Below are positions 22,055 to 33,951 of a stretch of DNA of 64,000 nt, piece after piece (positions within the stretch are counted from its first letter, which is position 1; every line of letters begins with the position of its first letter). The position numbers were made by a program, and so were the translations under genes. The stretch lies in NCBI GenBank assembly GCA_029990175.1, contig JARKIP010000011.1:2356001-2420000 (forward strand). Direction: 5' to 3'. The notes under the pieces were generated by a model that made no database searches, was not told where the DNA came from, and worked only from the letters and a program-made list of their open reading frames with translations. This DNA comes from Petunia secreta (Eukaryota > Streptophyta > Magnoliopsida > Solanales > Solanaceae).

Positions 22055-23100
22055 TTGCTAGGCAGCCTATCAGGTTGCCACAAATGGAGACGTTCGATCT
22101 CAGGGAGCTCCTATTCCAGTTCTTTATGTTGCCGCAATAAAGTATGTTTCGGAGGCAGCATGTGTTGTGCCTCTAATTGTTCTGGCTGGTTAGCTATCCG
22201 AAGTAACGGTTCGGTCCGAGTGCCCAAAGAGGTTCCATTATTTTACGCGGTTGAACCTTCCGATATTCTTAAGCAATGCATCAGATAAACCCCGTGATTC
22301 TTTTAAAAATAAAATGATGTCAGCGTATCCTTCAGGCTTTTGATTATATCGAGCGGTATGGTGTTGATTATTCTGGTTTCCAGTTTCAGGGGTCCAGCCT
22401 TAAATTGGTGGGCCGCTCTCTTATTAGCTAACTTGGTTCGATTTTCTTCTAGATTCGTGGAAAAGTTCCTTTCGAGTAGCGAGCGAGATGAAAAGTGTTG
22501 CCAGTTTGAGTGGATTGGAAAGGATAGTCTGTCGGTTAGCCTGTTGGTTTCAGAATATGAGATTGAATTCTATAGAATGGCTGGATATGCATTAGAACTA
22601 GTTCATGAGCTTTTCGAGAGATTAAGAGATTTATTGATGACCTTTATTTTTCCTTGAAATCCCAGATGGCTCGAGAAATTGAGGTCTGGATTCTATTTGA
22701 AGTTGTTGTTAATATTGCCGAAGGTTCGAGGCATACCATAAGTTAGAACGGGAAAAGTGAGAGCAGGAGAGCAAGAGATCCCATGGCCCTGGTGGGTAAC
22801 GATGGTACCTCATTTGGAGGTAAAAGTTCTGATTATTTTGGGAGGTCACCTGTCAGGTTATCTCAGCTTGTAGAGCGCAATTCTCAAAGTGCGCAGGTAG
22901 TTCGTCAAGATTAGAGTCAGTTTTCTCTTTGTAGCTATCAATAATCTGTCCAGTTTCCATTTTTAGCGAAAAGGGTGTTATCATTGTCATGAGTCTGGTT
23001 ATCCTTTGAGGAGTTTTTCCTTACTCCGGCAAGTAGACAATCGTCCTTTTTCTTACCCTCAGGCACCTGCACAGTCGCAGGGGATTTCATTTAGATCTTA
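22055..23100 (+). pseudogene. Decayed Del/Tekay-like gag
   Basis: Across shifting frames the gag core can be read: FRGPALNWWAALL (about 22385), a segment resembling the FSREF...RRDE..FE.L.QG.MSV.EY pattern (open 22340-22657), an IDDLYFSLKSQMARE piece (about 22635) matching gag helix text, and a CCHC-like knuckle CYHCHESGY (about 22978). Many stops are present. This identifies the element as gypsy but no product can be made. Confidence 0.65.
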
Positions 23101-24827
23101 ATCAGCCAGATAAATGCCACTATCCAATGGAGTTCGAGAGCGTGGTGGTTGTGGTTCTTATGGAAATAATTATCAGGGTAGCGGCTCAGCTTAGCTGCAG
23201 AGGCAGTTGTATGAACTGCTAGTCTGGCAGGATGCTGAGGCATCTGATGTAGTAGACCTATGTATTTCTTCTTCCCTTATCTGTGAGTAAGATTTATTTT
23301 TCCGATCGATCTGGAAATGGTGTGTCTTATCATGTTTCGACAGTTTCCTTGGATATTGTCGTAATTAAGAATCAGTTGCGGTAGAGGGGTGAGTTTCTGA
23401 TACAATTTATTCCTGGCATTTATGAGACCCTACTAGTTTATCTGATCTAAATATGAGAGGTTTGACGGTAAGTATTGCTATTGCCTGCTTGTATCCTGTT
23501 ATGCCACCTTGTGTTATTATGTCAAGTCATTTTACCTCTCTCCTCGAAAATCAGTGTTGGTAGGATGATGGGATTCTTATTCGTCACCATCAGGAAGTGT
23601 CGTTGTTTCTTCCAGTGTAAAGTGGCTGGTAAGTAATGCTCGATCTACGTGTCTCCTCTTGGTTTGAAATGTTAGTAACGTCATGTTATTCTATGAGCTT
23701 CTCTCTGTTATAAAAGAGTTTACCGATAAATTGTTGGAGTTCTCTTCTTATGAGAAGGCTAAATAGGCATGGGTGTTGTTCCATAAAGCTTATTTAATGT
23801 CTATTTCTTCAATTGCGGTTCTTTGGCTAGCTTAACGCGGAAGTAATCTAGCTCTGGTGGCCAAGTAAATAAGAAGATGAGCTTCTCGAAGTTCTAATTA
23901 TTTCTATCCTCAGTCCATTGCCATTTCTTCTTCGTCCGGCACTAGTGAGCTTGGGCGATTGGTAGCCGCTTGTGACGTTCCCTGTGTTGAGCCAGAGTAC
24001 GTGTTATTGTGGCCGGGTAAGCATATTATTGTTTTGGAAGCATATTATTGTTTTGGTCCAGTTGTCTCATCTTGTTATCCGTTTAATATGCTTATGTTAT
24101 CAGTTTATCTGGCTATCCATTCCCATGTATAGTATAGTGCTGGTTCTGTTTTTGCGGATCATCCAGTTTCAGGGGAAACTCTGCCAAAATTTTTATATAG
24201 AAGTACCATCCATCGGGCGGTGGTGTTTACGGCAAAGGTATGGAGTTGCGAACTCGAGAGTTGCAGCTAGTTGGCAACTCGAAATGACAGTTTGGTAGTT
24301 TAGGTCTGCCTATGTTCAGCTTTTAGCTAAGTCTTCTTTAATCCAGCAGGTTGTGCGAGGATGACTATTTCTATTCAAATTAGTTGTATGAGTTTATGCT
24401 TTAAGTGGAGGAGTCTTCCTCCAATTGATACCGAATCATAATATTAAATCTCTAAAGCGTTGCTGAAGCGTAAGCTAATTCTTAGTTCCATCTACCTTTT
24501 CTATATCGAAAGGTATATCGAAGAGGTAATTATCGGCTGAATCATGTTAACCCATTCAAAGTTTCGTGTATCTTTGTTTCGAAAATGTAGAACTCTCCTC
24601 TCGTGATCGAGGAAGGATCAGTATAGTCAAAATAAGTTGGGCAATGGCGTTATGATATTATCCAACTATGTACTTATCCATGAGTTCAATATGTGTGTTA
24701 TAACTCTGATTCTGTAATCAGGAAATAATGCCCGTGGAGTAGCTCATGAAGGTCGTGCAAGTTCTCTTGTTATCTGCGTGACTCTTGCTTTAGACTTAGG
24801 CTCGTTCGAGGACGAACGAGAGTTTAA
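23101..24827 (+). other. Internal region of the Tekay-like element without recognisable pol
   Basis: I find no protease, RT, RNase H or integrase motif on either strand. The one longer ORF (23972-24298) has no recognisable domain. The region ends in the TCGAGGACGAACG motif (about 24807) that usually precedes the polypurine tract in this lineage. Pol is therefore deleted or was never present. Confidence 0.6.
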
Positions 24828-24838
24828 GTGGAGGAGAA
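24828..24838 (+). promoter_or_regulatory. Polypurine tract
   Basis: GTGGAGGAGAA lies immediately 5' of the 3' LTR start TGAAACG. It is the plus-strand priming site. Confidence 0.8.
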
Positions 24839-26220
24839 TGAAACGACCTCGGTCAGTCGTTTCGAAAGTTAGGACTCCAATTGGCGTGCCGATAATTTTA
24901 AACTATTCGTAATGTCCATTAGGACCTGTCTGTAAAATTTGAGCTAAATCAGACCTCGTTTGGTAGGCATCGGAAGAAGGTTTCGGTTTTATTATCGATA
25001 AATATTAAAAAGAGATTTTCGAGCTCGTTTTTGGCGAATGAGCTCCGAATCGAAATCCGAAAGCTCCGTTAGGTTCGTATGATTATTTGTGACTTTTGTG
25101 ATTTTTGAAAGTGAATTTCGATGTTGTTCGGCTAATTTCCGCTAAAATGCCGAAAGTTAAATAATTTGACTTCTTTTCATTTAAATTCGCATCTTGAGTT
25201 TCGGGAGTCCAATTTGAGATCCGCCTTCGCGAGTATGTTACATATATTTTGTATAACTCGTATGCAAAATTTGGAATTATTTCGAATATCGTAGGGTACT
25301 ATTTTAATTTTCGTTAAAAAAAATAAAAGAAAAGAAAACCATTAAAAAAAGGAAAAGACAAGATATAGAAATTGGATCTGTGGTCCCTTATCTTCAAAAT
25401 CAAAAGCAGCGAAACGAAACAGAAAGCTGAGAACGCAACAGGAAAAAAATATGCCAGAAAATAAGAAAAGGGGCCGGAGAAAAGTAGAATTTTTACCCCG
25501 AAACATTCAGGTAATGATCTTAATGCATTATTTGCGTTTATTACGTCTGTTTGAATATGTTTTAACGGTAAAATTTGGAATATTAGACATCGTTTTAATA
25601 AGTTCAATTAATAGTTTAAAGGATCAAATGGACCCCGATAATGAAATTGAATATATATTCGTACTCAGTGAGTTATGGGCAACATATAAATGTAATTTAT
25701 TTGGGGTTTGGTTATGTGACCTTAAACCCTGTATATAGGCCTCATCTGCATACTGCGTATGCGAATAGGGTATCAGGTTCCTAATCGGGTTGCCCTAAGA
25801 TGTGAGGAATGAAGCCTTTAGCCTAAATTGATATATTTTTTTGCTTATAGAATAGAGTGGAATCGTTTGGCAAGAAAACCAAAGGACAAAGCGGTTATTG
25901 AGTGGTTGTACTAACTTTGTAACAAGGTAAGTGTTTATATCCATTTCTTTGGAGGCACCTGGCCTCGTGGATTTTCTACCACATGTTCCTTACGTGTGTA
26001 GCTGCCGATAGGCGTACTCATTACGCCTTAGCTTTGGATTTACATTGTATATTATATGTTATGTCCTGTTGTTGGTATTGCATTGAAGATTTGAGCATTG
26101 TACTCTTACTGTGAGTTGGCATCTACTTCCCGGCTGTCGAGGAGAGTCCCACGCTGGTGATGGGTTATTATTGCATCATGTTGCATTCGTATGCACATTG
26201 CATCATATTGAGGGTAGGAG

Positions 26221-26712
26221 GATTCCGCCCTCGGAGCAGGAGGATTCCGCTCCATTGCATCATATTGAGGGTAGGAGGATTCCGCCCTCGGAGCAGGAGG
26301 ATTCCGCTCCATTGCATCATATTGAGGGTAGGAGGATTCCGCCCTCGGAGCAGGAGGATTCCGCTCCATTGCATCATATTTAGGGTAGAAGGATTCCGCC
26401 CTCGGAGCAGGAGGATTCCGCTCCATTGCATCATATTGAGGGTAGGAGGATTCCGCCCTCGGAGCAGGAGGATTCCGCTCCATTGCATCATATTGAGGGT
26501 AGGAGGATTCCGCCCTCGGAGCAGGAGGATTCCGCTCCATTGCATCATATTTAGGGTAGAAGGATTCCGCCCTCGGAGCAGGAGGATTCCGCTCCATTGC
26601 ATCATATTGAGGGTAGGAGGATTCCGCCCCCGGAGCAGCAGGATTCCGCTCCATTGCATCATATTGAGGGTAGGAGGATTCCGCCCCTGGAGCAGGAGGA
26701 TTCTGCTCCATC
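26221..26712 (+). repeat. 57-bp tandem repeat, 9 units (3' LTR)
   Basis: Units start every 57 bases from 26221 to 26677. Two more copies than in the 5' LTR shows array-length change between the LTRs, by slippage or unequal exchange after or during insertion. Confidence 0.95.
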
Positions 26713-26875
26713 TATTTGGCACATGTGACACCATTGCATCATATTGCATTCATCCCATTTCATTGCACCGCGTGCTGACTATTGTGTGACTATCGTGTTG
26801 TGTTTTATATATGCGGTAGGTATACCATGTTGTGAACGTATCTCAGTTTGCCTATATGTTTCTGGCTCGTATCCC

Positions 26876-27050
26876 GGGTTGCACGTCGCGACAATATAAA
26901 TACATGGATCGGATCGGGTTGCACGCCGCAATAGTATAAATATACGGATCGGGTTGCACGCCGCAACAGTATAAATATACGAATCGGGTATCACGCCGCA
27001 ACAGTATGAATATATGGATCGGGTTGCACGCCGCAACAGGATGTATTTCT
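26876..27050 (+). repeat. 35-bp tandem repeat with hairpin (3' LTR)
   Basis: Five units at 26876, 26916, 26951, 26986 and 27021. One unit has its hairpin disrupted (GGTATCACGCCGCAAC at 26986). Confidence 0.9.
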
Positions 27051-27898
27051 GATTGTCGACATGTTCAGGATATCTATATGTTCTGTCTACCTTATGTCCC
27101 TGGCTGTTTATGATTCCATACGTGTTTTCAGTTATTATTTGGCTTTGCCTATTTATAGTTCAAATAAGATGGATTTAGTTTATCTGTTTTTCTTCTCCGT
27201 GGCTAGCTATCCTATTCTTTGAGGTGGCTAGTCTGCCCCACTTATTGAGTCCTTTTGACTCACCCTTGTTTGTTGTTTGTTTCTTGTCTATCTATTTCGT
27301 TTCGGCAGGTTCGCTCCAGGATTGAGTTTGCCACGTTGTGAAGGAGCGAAGACGACTTCAGCTGTCAGGGTGAGCCAGCTTTTATTCCGGATGGCCACTA
27401 GTTTATTGGTTATTATTTCAGCTGCATTTTGCTCCCTTCAGAAGGTATTTGTCTTCTTTTGTACTCTTAGATGTCTAGTCTGGATAGCCCTAAACTTAGT
27501 ATGTTGGGTAGTTAGCTGTAATTTCTTTTGTACAGCTTAGAGGTATCAATATGTTAGTGTTTTTTTAAGTCTTGTTCTTATTTATGAATTGAGTTATACT
27601 TATTTTCCTAATTTAATTGGTAAGGGTTCGCCCGACGGGTTTAGGGAAGGATGTCGGGTGCCCGCACGGCCTAACCGGATGCCGGGTCGTGTCATTACCC
27701 ATCCACTTTTTGTGTTATTGGAATGATTTTTGAAGTCCCTTGTTGCGTATTTGAATATCTGCAAGTCGTTAGTTAATTCAAAGGCTCTTTGTCGCGGTGC
27801 TTCATGTTATGCATTGCTCTTTATGGGTTGCTAAGCTAAATTTTTGCATTTTTGGCCTATTCTGTTTTATTACTGAGTTTTTTTCTCTTTGATTACAG

Positions 27899-29121
27899 GA
27901 GTCCAAATTGGACGTGTCAGAAAGAATACCGGGCAGGAAAAGGAAATTGATTCGGAGCAACAACTTGCAGCCAAGCGGCGCAAGACAATTTCTCACACAG
28001 TTTGGCGTGATGATCGAGCCAAAGAAAATTACAAAGAGATTTGTGGTAAGACGTTTCTGAGTGAATCACCTATTGACACTGAGATGTGTAGGAAAAAGTT
28101 TCCAGATGTGTTGGAGGAAATTCACAGGAGACATTGGGATGTGTTACTAACTGGGTTTGGCAACGCCAATCTTTGGTTCCTGAGCTGCTGGAAAATTGGA
28201 GGAAGGATGTTGATAATATGGTAAATGTTCGTAGCAAAATGGTTGACATATCTCTTGATAAGCTAAATGCGTTCCTGGAGCTCGCACAGGTTGATAGTGC
28301 TGCCCTTCAGGCTATTAAGAATGCACCAGATATTGATGATATCAGACATGTGATATGTGATGATAATCTGAGATAAAGTTGAAGGCGAGTTCAGGGTCTC
28401 CCCACAACACCTTGGCTTTCAAATATTTCTCTAAGAAAGCGAGAGTGTATCTGAGATTTGTTTGCTTGCGTTTGATTCCCTGTGAGCACATGGCAGACAT
28501 ACAGTTTGAGAGGGTTATTGCCACATATGCGTTTATGAAGAATATTGATATTAATGTGGGCTATTTGATGTTTCGAGAGTTGCAGCGCACTCGAGAAAAT
28601 ATGCAGTGGTGCTTGTTCTTTCCTAACACTTTGACCAAATATATGCGGTCATTGAAGGTAGTGGTTGATGACGGAGATGAAAAGGAACAAGAAACTCCAA
28701 AGAGAGTCGATATCACAAATGTCAAGAGCCCGCATGAAGATAGAGTGGAGAAGTTATCTTATGAGCGACGCTTGGATAGAACTGAGTAGATGCTACTTCG
28801 CCAATGGCGTGCCACATAGCTTGATATGACGATGAAGGGCGTGGATCTCACTCCTCTTATGACTTAATTGCCCTATACTGCTGATGAGTGCTTGCTAGTT
28901 GGCTTTCCGCCTGAGGTTGAGCTATCTGCTGTTTCTACTATGGTTGCACCATCCCAGGTAGTTTCTACTCCTTCTTTTTCTACCACTGTGGATGCTCTAA
29001 GAGCTGCTGCCACCTCTGCTGGTGGGCCTGCTGATACTGCATTAGCTATTGTGACTACTTCTGATGTTGTTCCTGGTGCACGTCCTGATGTGAGCGCCAG
29101 CTGTTCGACTACTATTGCTTG
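27899..29121 (+). pseudogene. Athila env-position gene (putative plant transposon protein), broken
   Basis: A TTTGATTACAG acceptor ends at 27898 and coding-like sequence follows. The first open piece (to about 28140) has a basic QQLAAKRRKTISHTVWRDD segment resembling a nuclear-localisation signal. A frame change leads to 28134-28376 (LVPELLENWRKDVDNMV), then 28379-28789 with SGSPHNTLAFKYFSKKARVYLRF, PCEHMADIQFERVIATYAFM and NIDINVGYLM, which I recognise as the 'putative plant transposon protein' domain. The C-terminal piece 28868-29121 is Ala/Ser/Thr/Val-rich. Breaks lie at about 28145, 28375, 28787 and 28866. No transmembrane or signal segment is evident, so 'envelope' is only positional. 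Confidence 0.75.
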
Positions 29122-29466
29122 ACAGGGAGTACCACCACCCTTCTTGTTAAATATGCTTTTTGTTATAATGCAGTAAGGACACTATCTACTCTTAAGTGTT
29201 GGGTGGGATTTTATTGTGTGGTACTTGTTTATTTTAGGATGTTTTCATACTTTCTTGTCACTTGACAGTTTTTTATTTATTTCTTGTTTTCTAGTTTTTG
29301 TTGGGTCTGTAATATCCTAAATATTCATGGCCTGTAAAAGAATAGCATTATGAATATTAAGTAGTTTATTAAGTAAAAATTTAGTGTAGGGGCCTGTTTG
29401 GCGCGTGTTAATTGATTTGTAGCCGTCAAAAACAAATTCGCTGAGAAATAGCCACCTCCGGACAAA
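29122..29466 (+). other. Athila 3'-UTR segment, no gene
   Basis: T-rich non-coding sequence follows the env-position gene. No domain or repeat is seen before the palindrome array that starts at 29467. Confidence 0.5.
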
Positions 29467-29870
29467 TCCCAGTATAAATACTGGGACTTTGAACAAAACT
29501 TGTTCAAGGCCCCAGTATTTGTACTGGGGAAGCTTCAGTAAACTAACCCCAGTATAAATACTGGGGCTTTGAACAAGTTTTGTTCAAGGCCCCAGCATTT
29601 TGTTATGGGACTATGTATAAAGCTTCAGTCCCATAACAAAATGCTGGGGCTGTGAACAAAACTTGTTCAAAGCCCCAGCATTATTATGGGACTGAAGCTT
29701 TATATATAAAGTCTCATAACCCATAACAAAATGCTGGGGCTGTGAACAAAACTTGTTCAAAGCCCCATCATTTTGTTATGGGACTCAGCTTTATATATAA
29801 AGTCCCATAACAAAATACTTGGGCTTTGAACAAGTTTTGTTCAAAGCCCCAGTTTTTTGTTATGGGGCTA
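29467..29870. repeat. Array of nested palindromes (multi-hairpin)
   Basis: Palindromes follow one another: CCCAGTATAAATACTGGG (29468-29485), GAACAAAACTTGTTC (29491-29505), one at 29510-29529, CCCCAGTATAAATACTGGGG (29547-29566) and GAACAAGTTTTGTTC (29571-29585). A perfect 23-bp inverted repeat has arms 29590-29612 and 29627-29649, and further copies of the same modules run to about 29870. The strand would fold into serial hairpins. Confidence 0.9.
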
Positions 29871-30142
29871 GTCTGGGGTGTTTTTCCAACGCTAATGGAG
29901 CTTAAGTGTGCGCGCGAATTTTTGGCTATTCTTCAATGAATTTTGAAACTGTGGATAGTCCCCATTAAGCGCGTCCAAAAATGGCTAGTGATCAAAATAT
30001 GCCGTTTATTAATATTAAAGTTAAGTTTTTAGCTTAGCTATTTCTTAGTATATCAATAATCCCGTTGGGTTTTCTTAGCCTTGGCTCTTTCCCATTGAGT
30101 TATTTATGTTGAACTATGCATTCTGTAGGTTAGATAATAGTA

Positions 30143-30169
30143 ATATATATATATATATATATATATATA
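30143..30169. repeat. (TA)n microsatellite
   Basis: About 13 uninterrupted AT dinucleotides lie in the Athila 3' region. Confidence 0.95.
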
Positions 30170-31416
30170 AGCTCAGAAGAAGGAAAATTGGAGAGTAGGC
30201 AGAAAAAGAGAGAAGTGAAGAATTCGGAATGCAACACTTAGCTAGAACTACCTACATATTTTTTAACTTCCTTTTTGAGTTCATAGTGAGGTATTGCGAG
30301 GTGAAACTGAATTGATCTTTGAGTTCCATGTATAGTGTGTGGTGAGTTTATTTGTATACTTTTCGTTGTTTCATGTTAAGTCTAGAACTTGCCCTGCTTG
30401 TTGTTTGAGGCGAAATCCTAGGTAGTCTTGATCTTAAGAATGAAAGTAGGCCTTCTATGGCCCGCCAGTCCCAAATCAACCTACCTAATGAATATATTCC
30501 GTTGAATCCCCAATTTGAGCCTATTGACCTTTTCTTTGGCAACCTGAATTACAAGCCCTATCCATTTTTCTATTTACCTCTCTTGTTACCCATCTTTCCC
30601 TTAACTACTTTAGGTTGTGTGTTTTGGAAAGATTATGGGTTATTAATAAGAGTTGTTGTATACTTGGGAAGAAAGTTGCAAAAGAATGAAGGAATGAAAT
30701 ACTTGATATCCTCTTCGTATAGCAAGATGAAAAAAAAAAGAAATAAAGGATGGGGGCAATGTTCCTATGCTCGGTTAAGGGTGATAAAAGCGTCGAGTAT
30801 GAACACGCCAAAGGCACCCTAGTGAGGTTGATGTGTCTCATTGAACTCTTAGGTCCCCAATCATCCAAGTGTGTAAAAAAAAAAAAAGAAGAGAATGAGT
30901 TGATGAATAAACGAGGAGAAAGGAAAAATTAGTAGTAAGTGATATTTAAATTGTTGAGGGGAAGAATTAGTCACTATATACCCAAAAGTGTACAACACCT
31001 TACCCCAAGCCAAAACATTACAAGCTATGAAAAAGCCCTACTTGACTTTGGATTGAGACTCCTACATCAGTGGATAACAACAAAATAGGCAAGCCTATGG
31101 TACTTTTCTGTGGGACATGAGAAATATCTTTCTTAGTGTCAGAGTGTTTGATATTTGATATGCCACAATTTCTCTTGAAATCATATGTTGTGTGTTTGGT
31201 GGCATCTTCTTTCTATGAGGTACATTGGAACTTGAGTGGTCTATAGGGTTCTACTTTCAATACTTGACTATGACCAAAAGAAAGGGTGTTTGAATTTTAT
31301 GGGTGAGTTTTGCTAAGTTGTTGTCGCGAGTCCTTATCTAATCTTGATGTCTTGCCCGCTTTCTGTGTATTCTTCTTCTTTGCTTGAGGACGAGCAAAAG
31401 TCTAAGTGTAGGGTTG
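30170..31416 (+). other. Athila 3' UTR up to the 3' LTR
   Basis: A 121-residue ORF at 30457-30822 shows no known domain and is probably chance. 30940-31070 carries the UTR signature shared with 1990-2340 and 10221-10639. The tail holds TTGAGGACGAGCAAAAGTC (about 31384), the group's conserved motif before the LTR. Confidence 0.65.
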
Positions 31417-32700
31417 TGATATTTGGCTATTTTACCTATATTTTCAGGGTAGTGTTACCATGTTATGATAGTACACCTAAGAGTTTATATGCAAAATTCT
31501 CAAGAGTTGATACTAATTGAGTTGTTTGGTGTTGTAGGATTTGAATATGGTGAATTGAGCAAGAAAGTGCTAGTTTTTGAGCTAAAAGTGAAGATGTTGA
31601 AGAGTTCAAGTGATCTGTGTGTTATGCGAGTGACACGGGAAGAAATAGAGTCTTTCCTTAGGAATTGAATAAAAATTTCAGCGCATTTAGGCCAAATACG
31701 CGAGCGCCACGCGAGCTGAATTGCCTGAAGAAAATTAGTCCACGTGGCACACGGGTGCCACGCAAAGCACAAAACCATGGGGCGAAATTTAAGGGCTTTT
31801 TGGTACTTTTGCTTAGTTTCCTACAGGGTATAAAAGCTTCTTTTGCCTCCATTATGAATTTTACACTAGAAAAAAAGACAAAAAGGAGGCTAGAGCTTTG
31901 GAGACTTCAAGAACACGAGTTTTTCCTATATTCTTCCTTACTTTTTATAATTTATTCATTCATAAATTATTTTGATATGACTACCATGAACATGAGTGGC
32001 TAATTCACCCATTCTAGGGTTGATTGAACCACTCCAATACTTATGTGTTATGAATATTTATTTCAATGAATGAAACTTGTGAATCCTTCCTATCTAAGTG
32101 TTTATGTTTTGATTGCTATTTATTGGAAGGACCCCCAATTGATTGTTCTTCTTGTGTGTCTAGGGATAGATTCATAGGTTTGGGTTAAACATTTAGGAAT
32201 ATTTCAACCTAAAACCAAGGTATTACTTAGGTTGTCAATAAGGTGATTTGTGACCATTGACCCTGATTGTGAATTAAACTTATAGTCCTAAGTATCTTCA
32301 TTAATTAATTGAAAAATTGGTTAGTGAATGTTACTACTATTACGTGGGAGTGAATAGTTGTATAATTGGAGCAAGTGTTCAATAGGAAGAAATCAAGTTG
32401 AATTTGTTAAAAGAATTATTTTAATACATAGGTAGGAGTTAGATAGATCAATCCTACGCTTTTAAATCCTTGATTAATTATTTCTTAATATTTTGCTACT
32501 TACTTTAGTGTTAATTAGTTGTTACATTGAAACCATCATTCAAATACAAACCTCGGGAGTTAATTGGTTAGATAAATTAGTTAGAATAACAACTAGATTT
32601 CGAGTGTTCCCTGTGGGATTCGACCTTGGGACTTTAAGTACCGAGTTATATTTGCTGCAACCGCTTAGTCCCTTTTATAGGGCATAGTTGGGCGTGATCA
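31417..32700 (+). repeat. 3' LTR of the Athila-like element
   Basis: 1284 bp, colinear with 10640-11924, TATA box at 31829-31836. It is followed by the GATAT duplication at 32701. Confidence 0.93.
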
Positions 32701-33951
32701 GATATCGCTTATGCATTCTTTGAATGTTCATTTGTGAGTGTGAGTGATCTTTTTTGATTCATATACTTTCCTTCATGAAAAGAAAATATCACAATGAAAA
32801 GAAAAATAATAAATATTTAAAAAGCTAGGAAATATAAAAGAAGCATTTGTGCTGAAAAACCATTTCTACCAAGACCAATGAAGCTAGCAAGACGGTGGTA
32901 CCAGAGGGATTACAAGTCAATCCAGAACATGGGGGGAAAGCTATATAAATATGAAGAAATTTTTTCTAAAATTAAAGGAAAAGGTTCATTATTGAATTGA
33001 CATGGCTCAAAACTAAAGATTGCAACTTTGGCTAACTGATAATTTTAAGGTATGACAATGTCACTTGTATGATCAAGCTTAGTGATATATCCTGTAGATA
33101 TGATAAGTCCATCAATACCGGTGGACTAAATTGGAGAAACTTTTTGCTAATATTTCCTAAACCAAAGTGACTCAAGTTTGTCTTCTTTCGTCCCATGTCC
33201 ATTGGTGAAAACGTAAAACAAAGGATCGACATTTATCAGAAAGGCTTTACCTTTGTGATCATGTATCAAGTGCATCTTCTCTTCGAGACAACAATGTTTA
33301 GTATCTTAATTCATTGGTCCTTAAACCTTTTAGTGTCCTCTCACTAGTCTTCTCCTGAAAATCAAAAAGAAACAATTAAAGATGAGGTCCCCATCACAAA
33401 TCACAAGCATAGGATAAATTCTAAAGATTTCGGCGTCGCACAAGACCACGTCGATTTTGTGGCATGGACAAGTAACTGTAATGTATTCAATTTTAAGAAT
33501 TTAAGCTTATTTTTCACTCAAAATTTCAATCTAGTCCTGATGTTTGTCCTTATCAAGTTACTTTTCTGTTAATTCGATAATATTTCTTCTACTACTCTTT
33601 AAATAAATGTAAGTGAATAAACATATACAGGTTTTCCTATCAAAGGAAATATAGTCATATTGTAAAATAGTACTAAGGATATTGTGTTTTGTTAGAAAAA
33701 GCATAACACTTTTTCAACTTCTTTCAGCTTGTCTAGTACATGAAATTCTCCGCGCAGAATTGGATATGGCTGTGACACCCCATGGATGTAGAAAAAAAGA
33801 ATGTACATGTTAGTAATTGTGTTGCCAATTCAGGCGTTCTTTTGAACCTTTCTGACCCTTAGTATAAGCTTAAACCATTCCATTGACTTCCTCCTTTCCA
33901 CTATTACTAAGATGTCGAAAATATTGACCCCCAACTTCCACAGTGAAAATC
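32701..33951. other. Intergenic sequence upstream of the membrane-protein gene
   Basis: AT-rich, no supported ORF. The first bases continue the sequence interrupted at 10639. The last few hundred bases are the presumed promoter of the gene at 34064. Confidence 0.45.

Larger units (their letters stand above)
18855..27694 (+). mobile_element. Tekay/Del-like non-autonomous Ty3/gypsy element nested in Athila
   Basis: LTRs at 18855-21625 and 24839-27694 both begin TGAAACGACCTCGG. The 3' LTR ends GTGTCA and the 5' LTR ends GTGTTA. The flanks carry a perfect TTACC duplication (18850-18854 and 27695-27699). The 5' LTR is followed by a tRNA-Met-type primer site and the 3' LTR is preceded by a polypurine tract. 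The internal region is only 3.2 kb with a gag remnant and no RT or integrase, so this copy depended on other elements or lost pol. Confidence 0.93.
24839..27694 (+). repeat. 3' LTR of the Tekay-like element
   Basis: 2856 bp with TG...CA ends. It keeps the segment 25653-26217 that is lost from the 5' LTR, including a GTATATAGG box near 25731 that could be the LTR TATA. It also carries nine 57-bp units and five 35-bp units. Confidence 0.93.
10640..32700 (+). mobile_element. Complete Athila-like Ty3/gypsy element, 22 kb with nested insertion
   Basis: The two LTRs (10640-11924 and 31417-32700) are colinear and similar, start TGATATTTGG and end GATCA. They are flanked by the perfect 5-bp duplication GATAT (10635-10639 and 32701-32705). 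Internal order is primer site, gag, protease, RT, RNase H, integrase, GGGAGGCAACCC spacer, then an env-position gene, which is Athila order. Removing the nested 18855-27694 element leaves about 13.2 kb, a normal Athila size. All coding parts carry stops and frameshifts, so it is dead. The LTRs differ by scattered substitutions and small indels, so it is not recent. Confidence 0.93.

Noticed and set aside
20267..26712. CRISPR-like array
   Set aside because: The units are contiguous 57-bp repeats without unique spacers, lie in LTRs, and the DNA is plant nuclear.
26106..26789. ORFs of 193-210 residues on both strands with repeated MERNPPAPRAESSYPQYDA-type units
   Set aside because: Same repeat artefact inside the 3' LTR. 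There is no start context or conserved frame.
30457..30822. 121-residue ORF in the Athila 3' region
   Set aside because: No recognisable domain, lies in 3' UTR, and the C-terminal part is Lys-rich low complexity.
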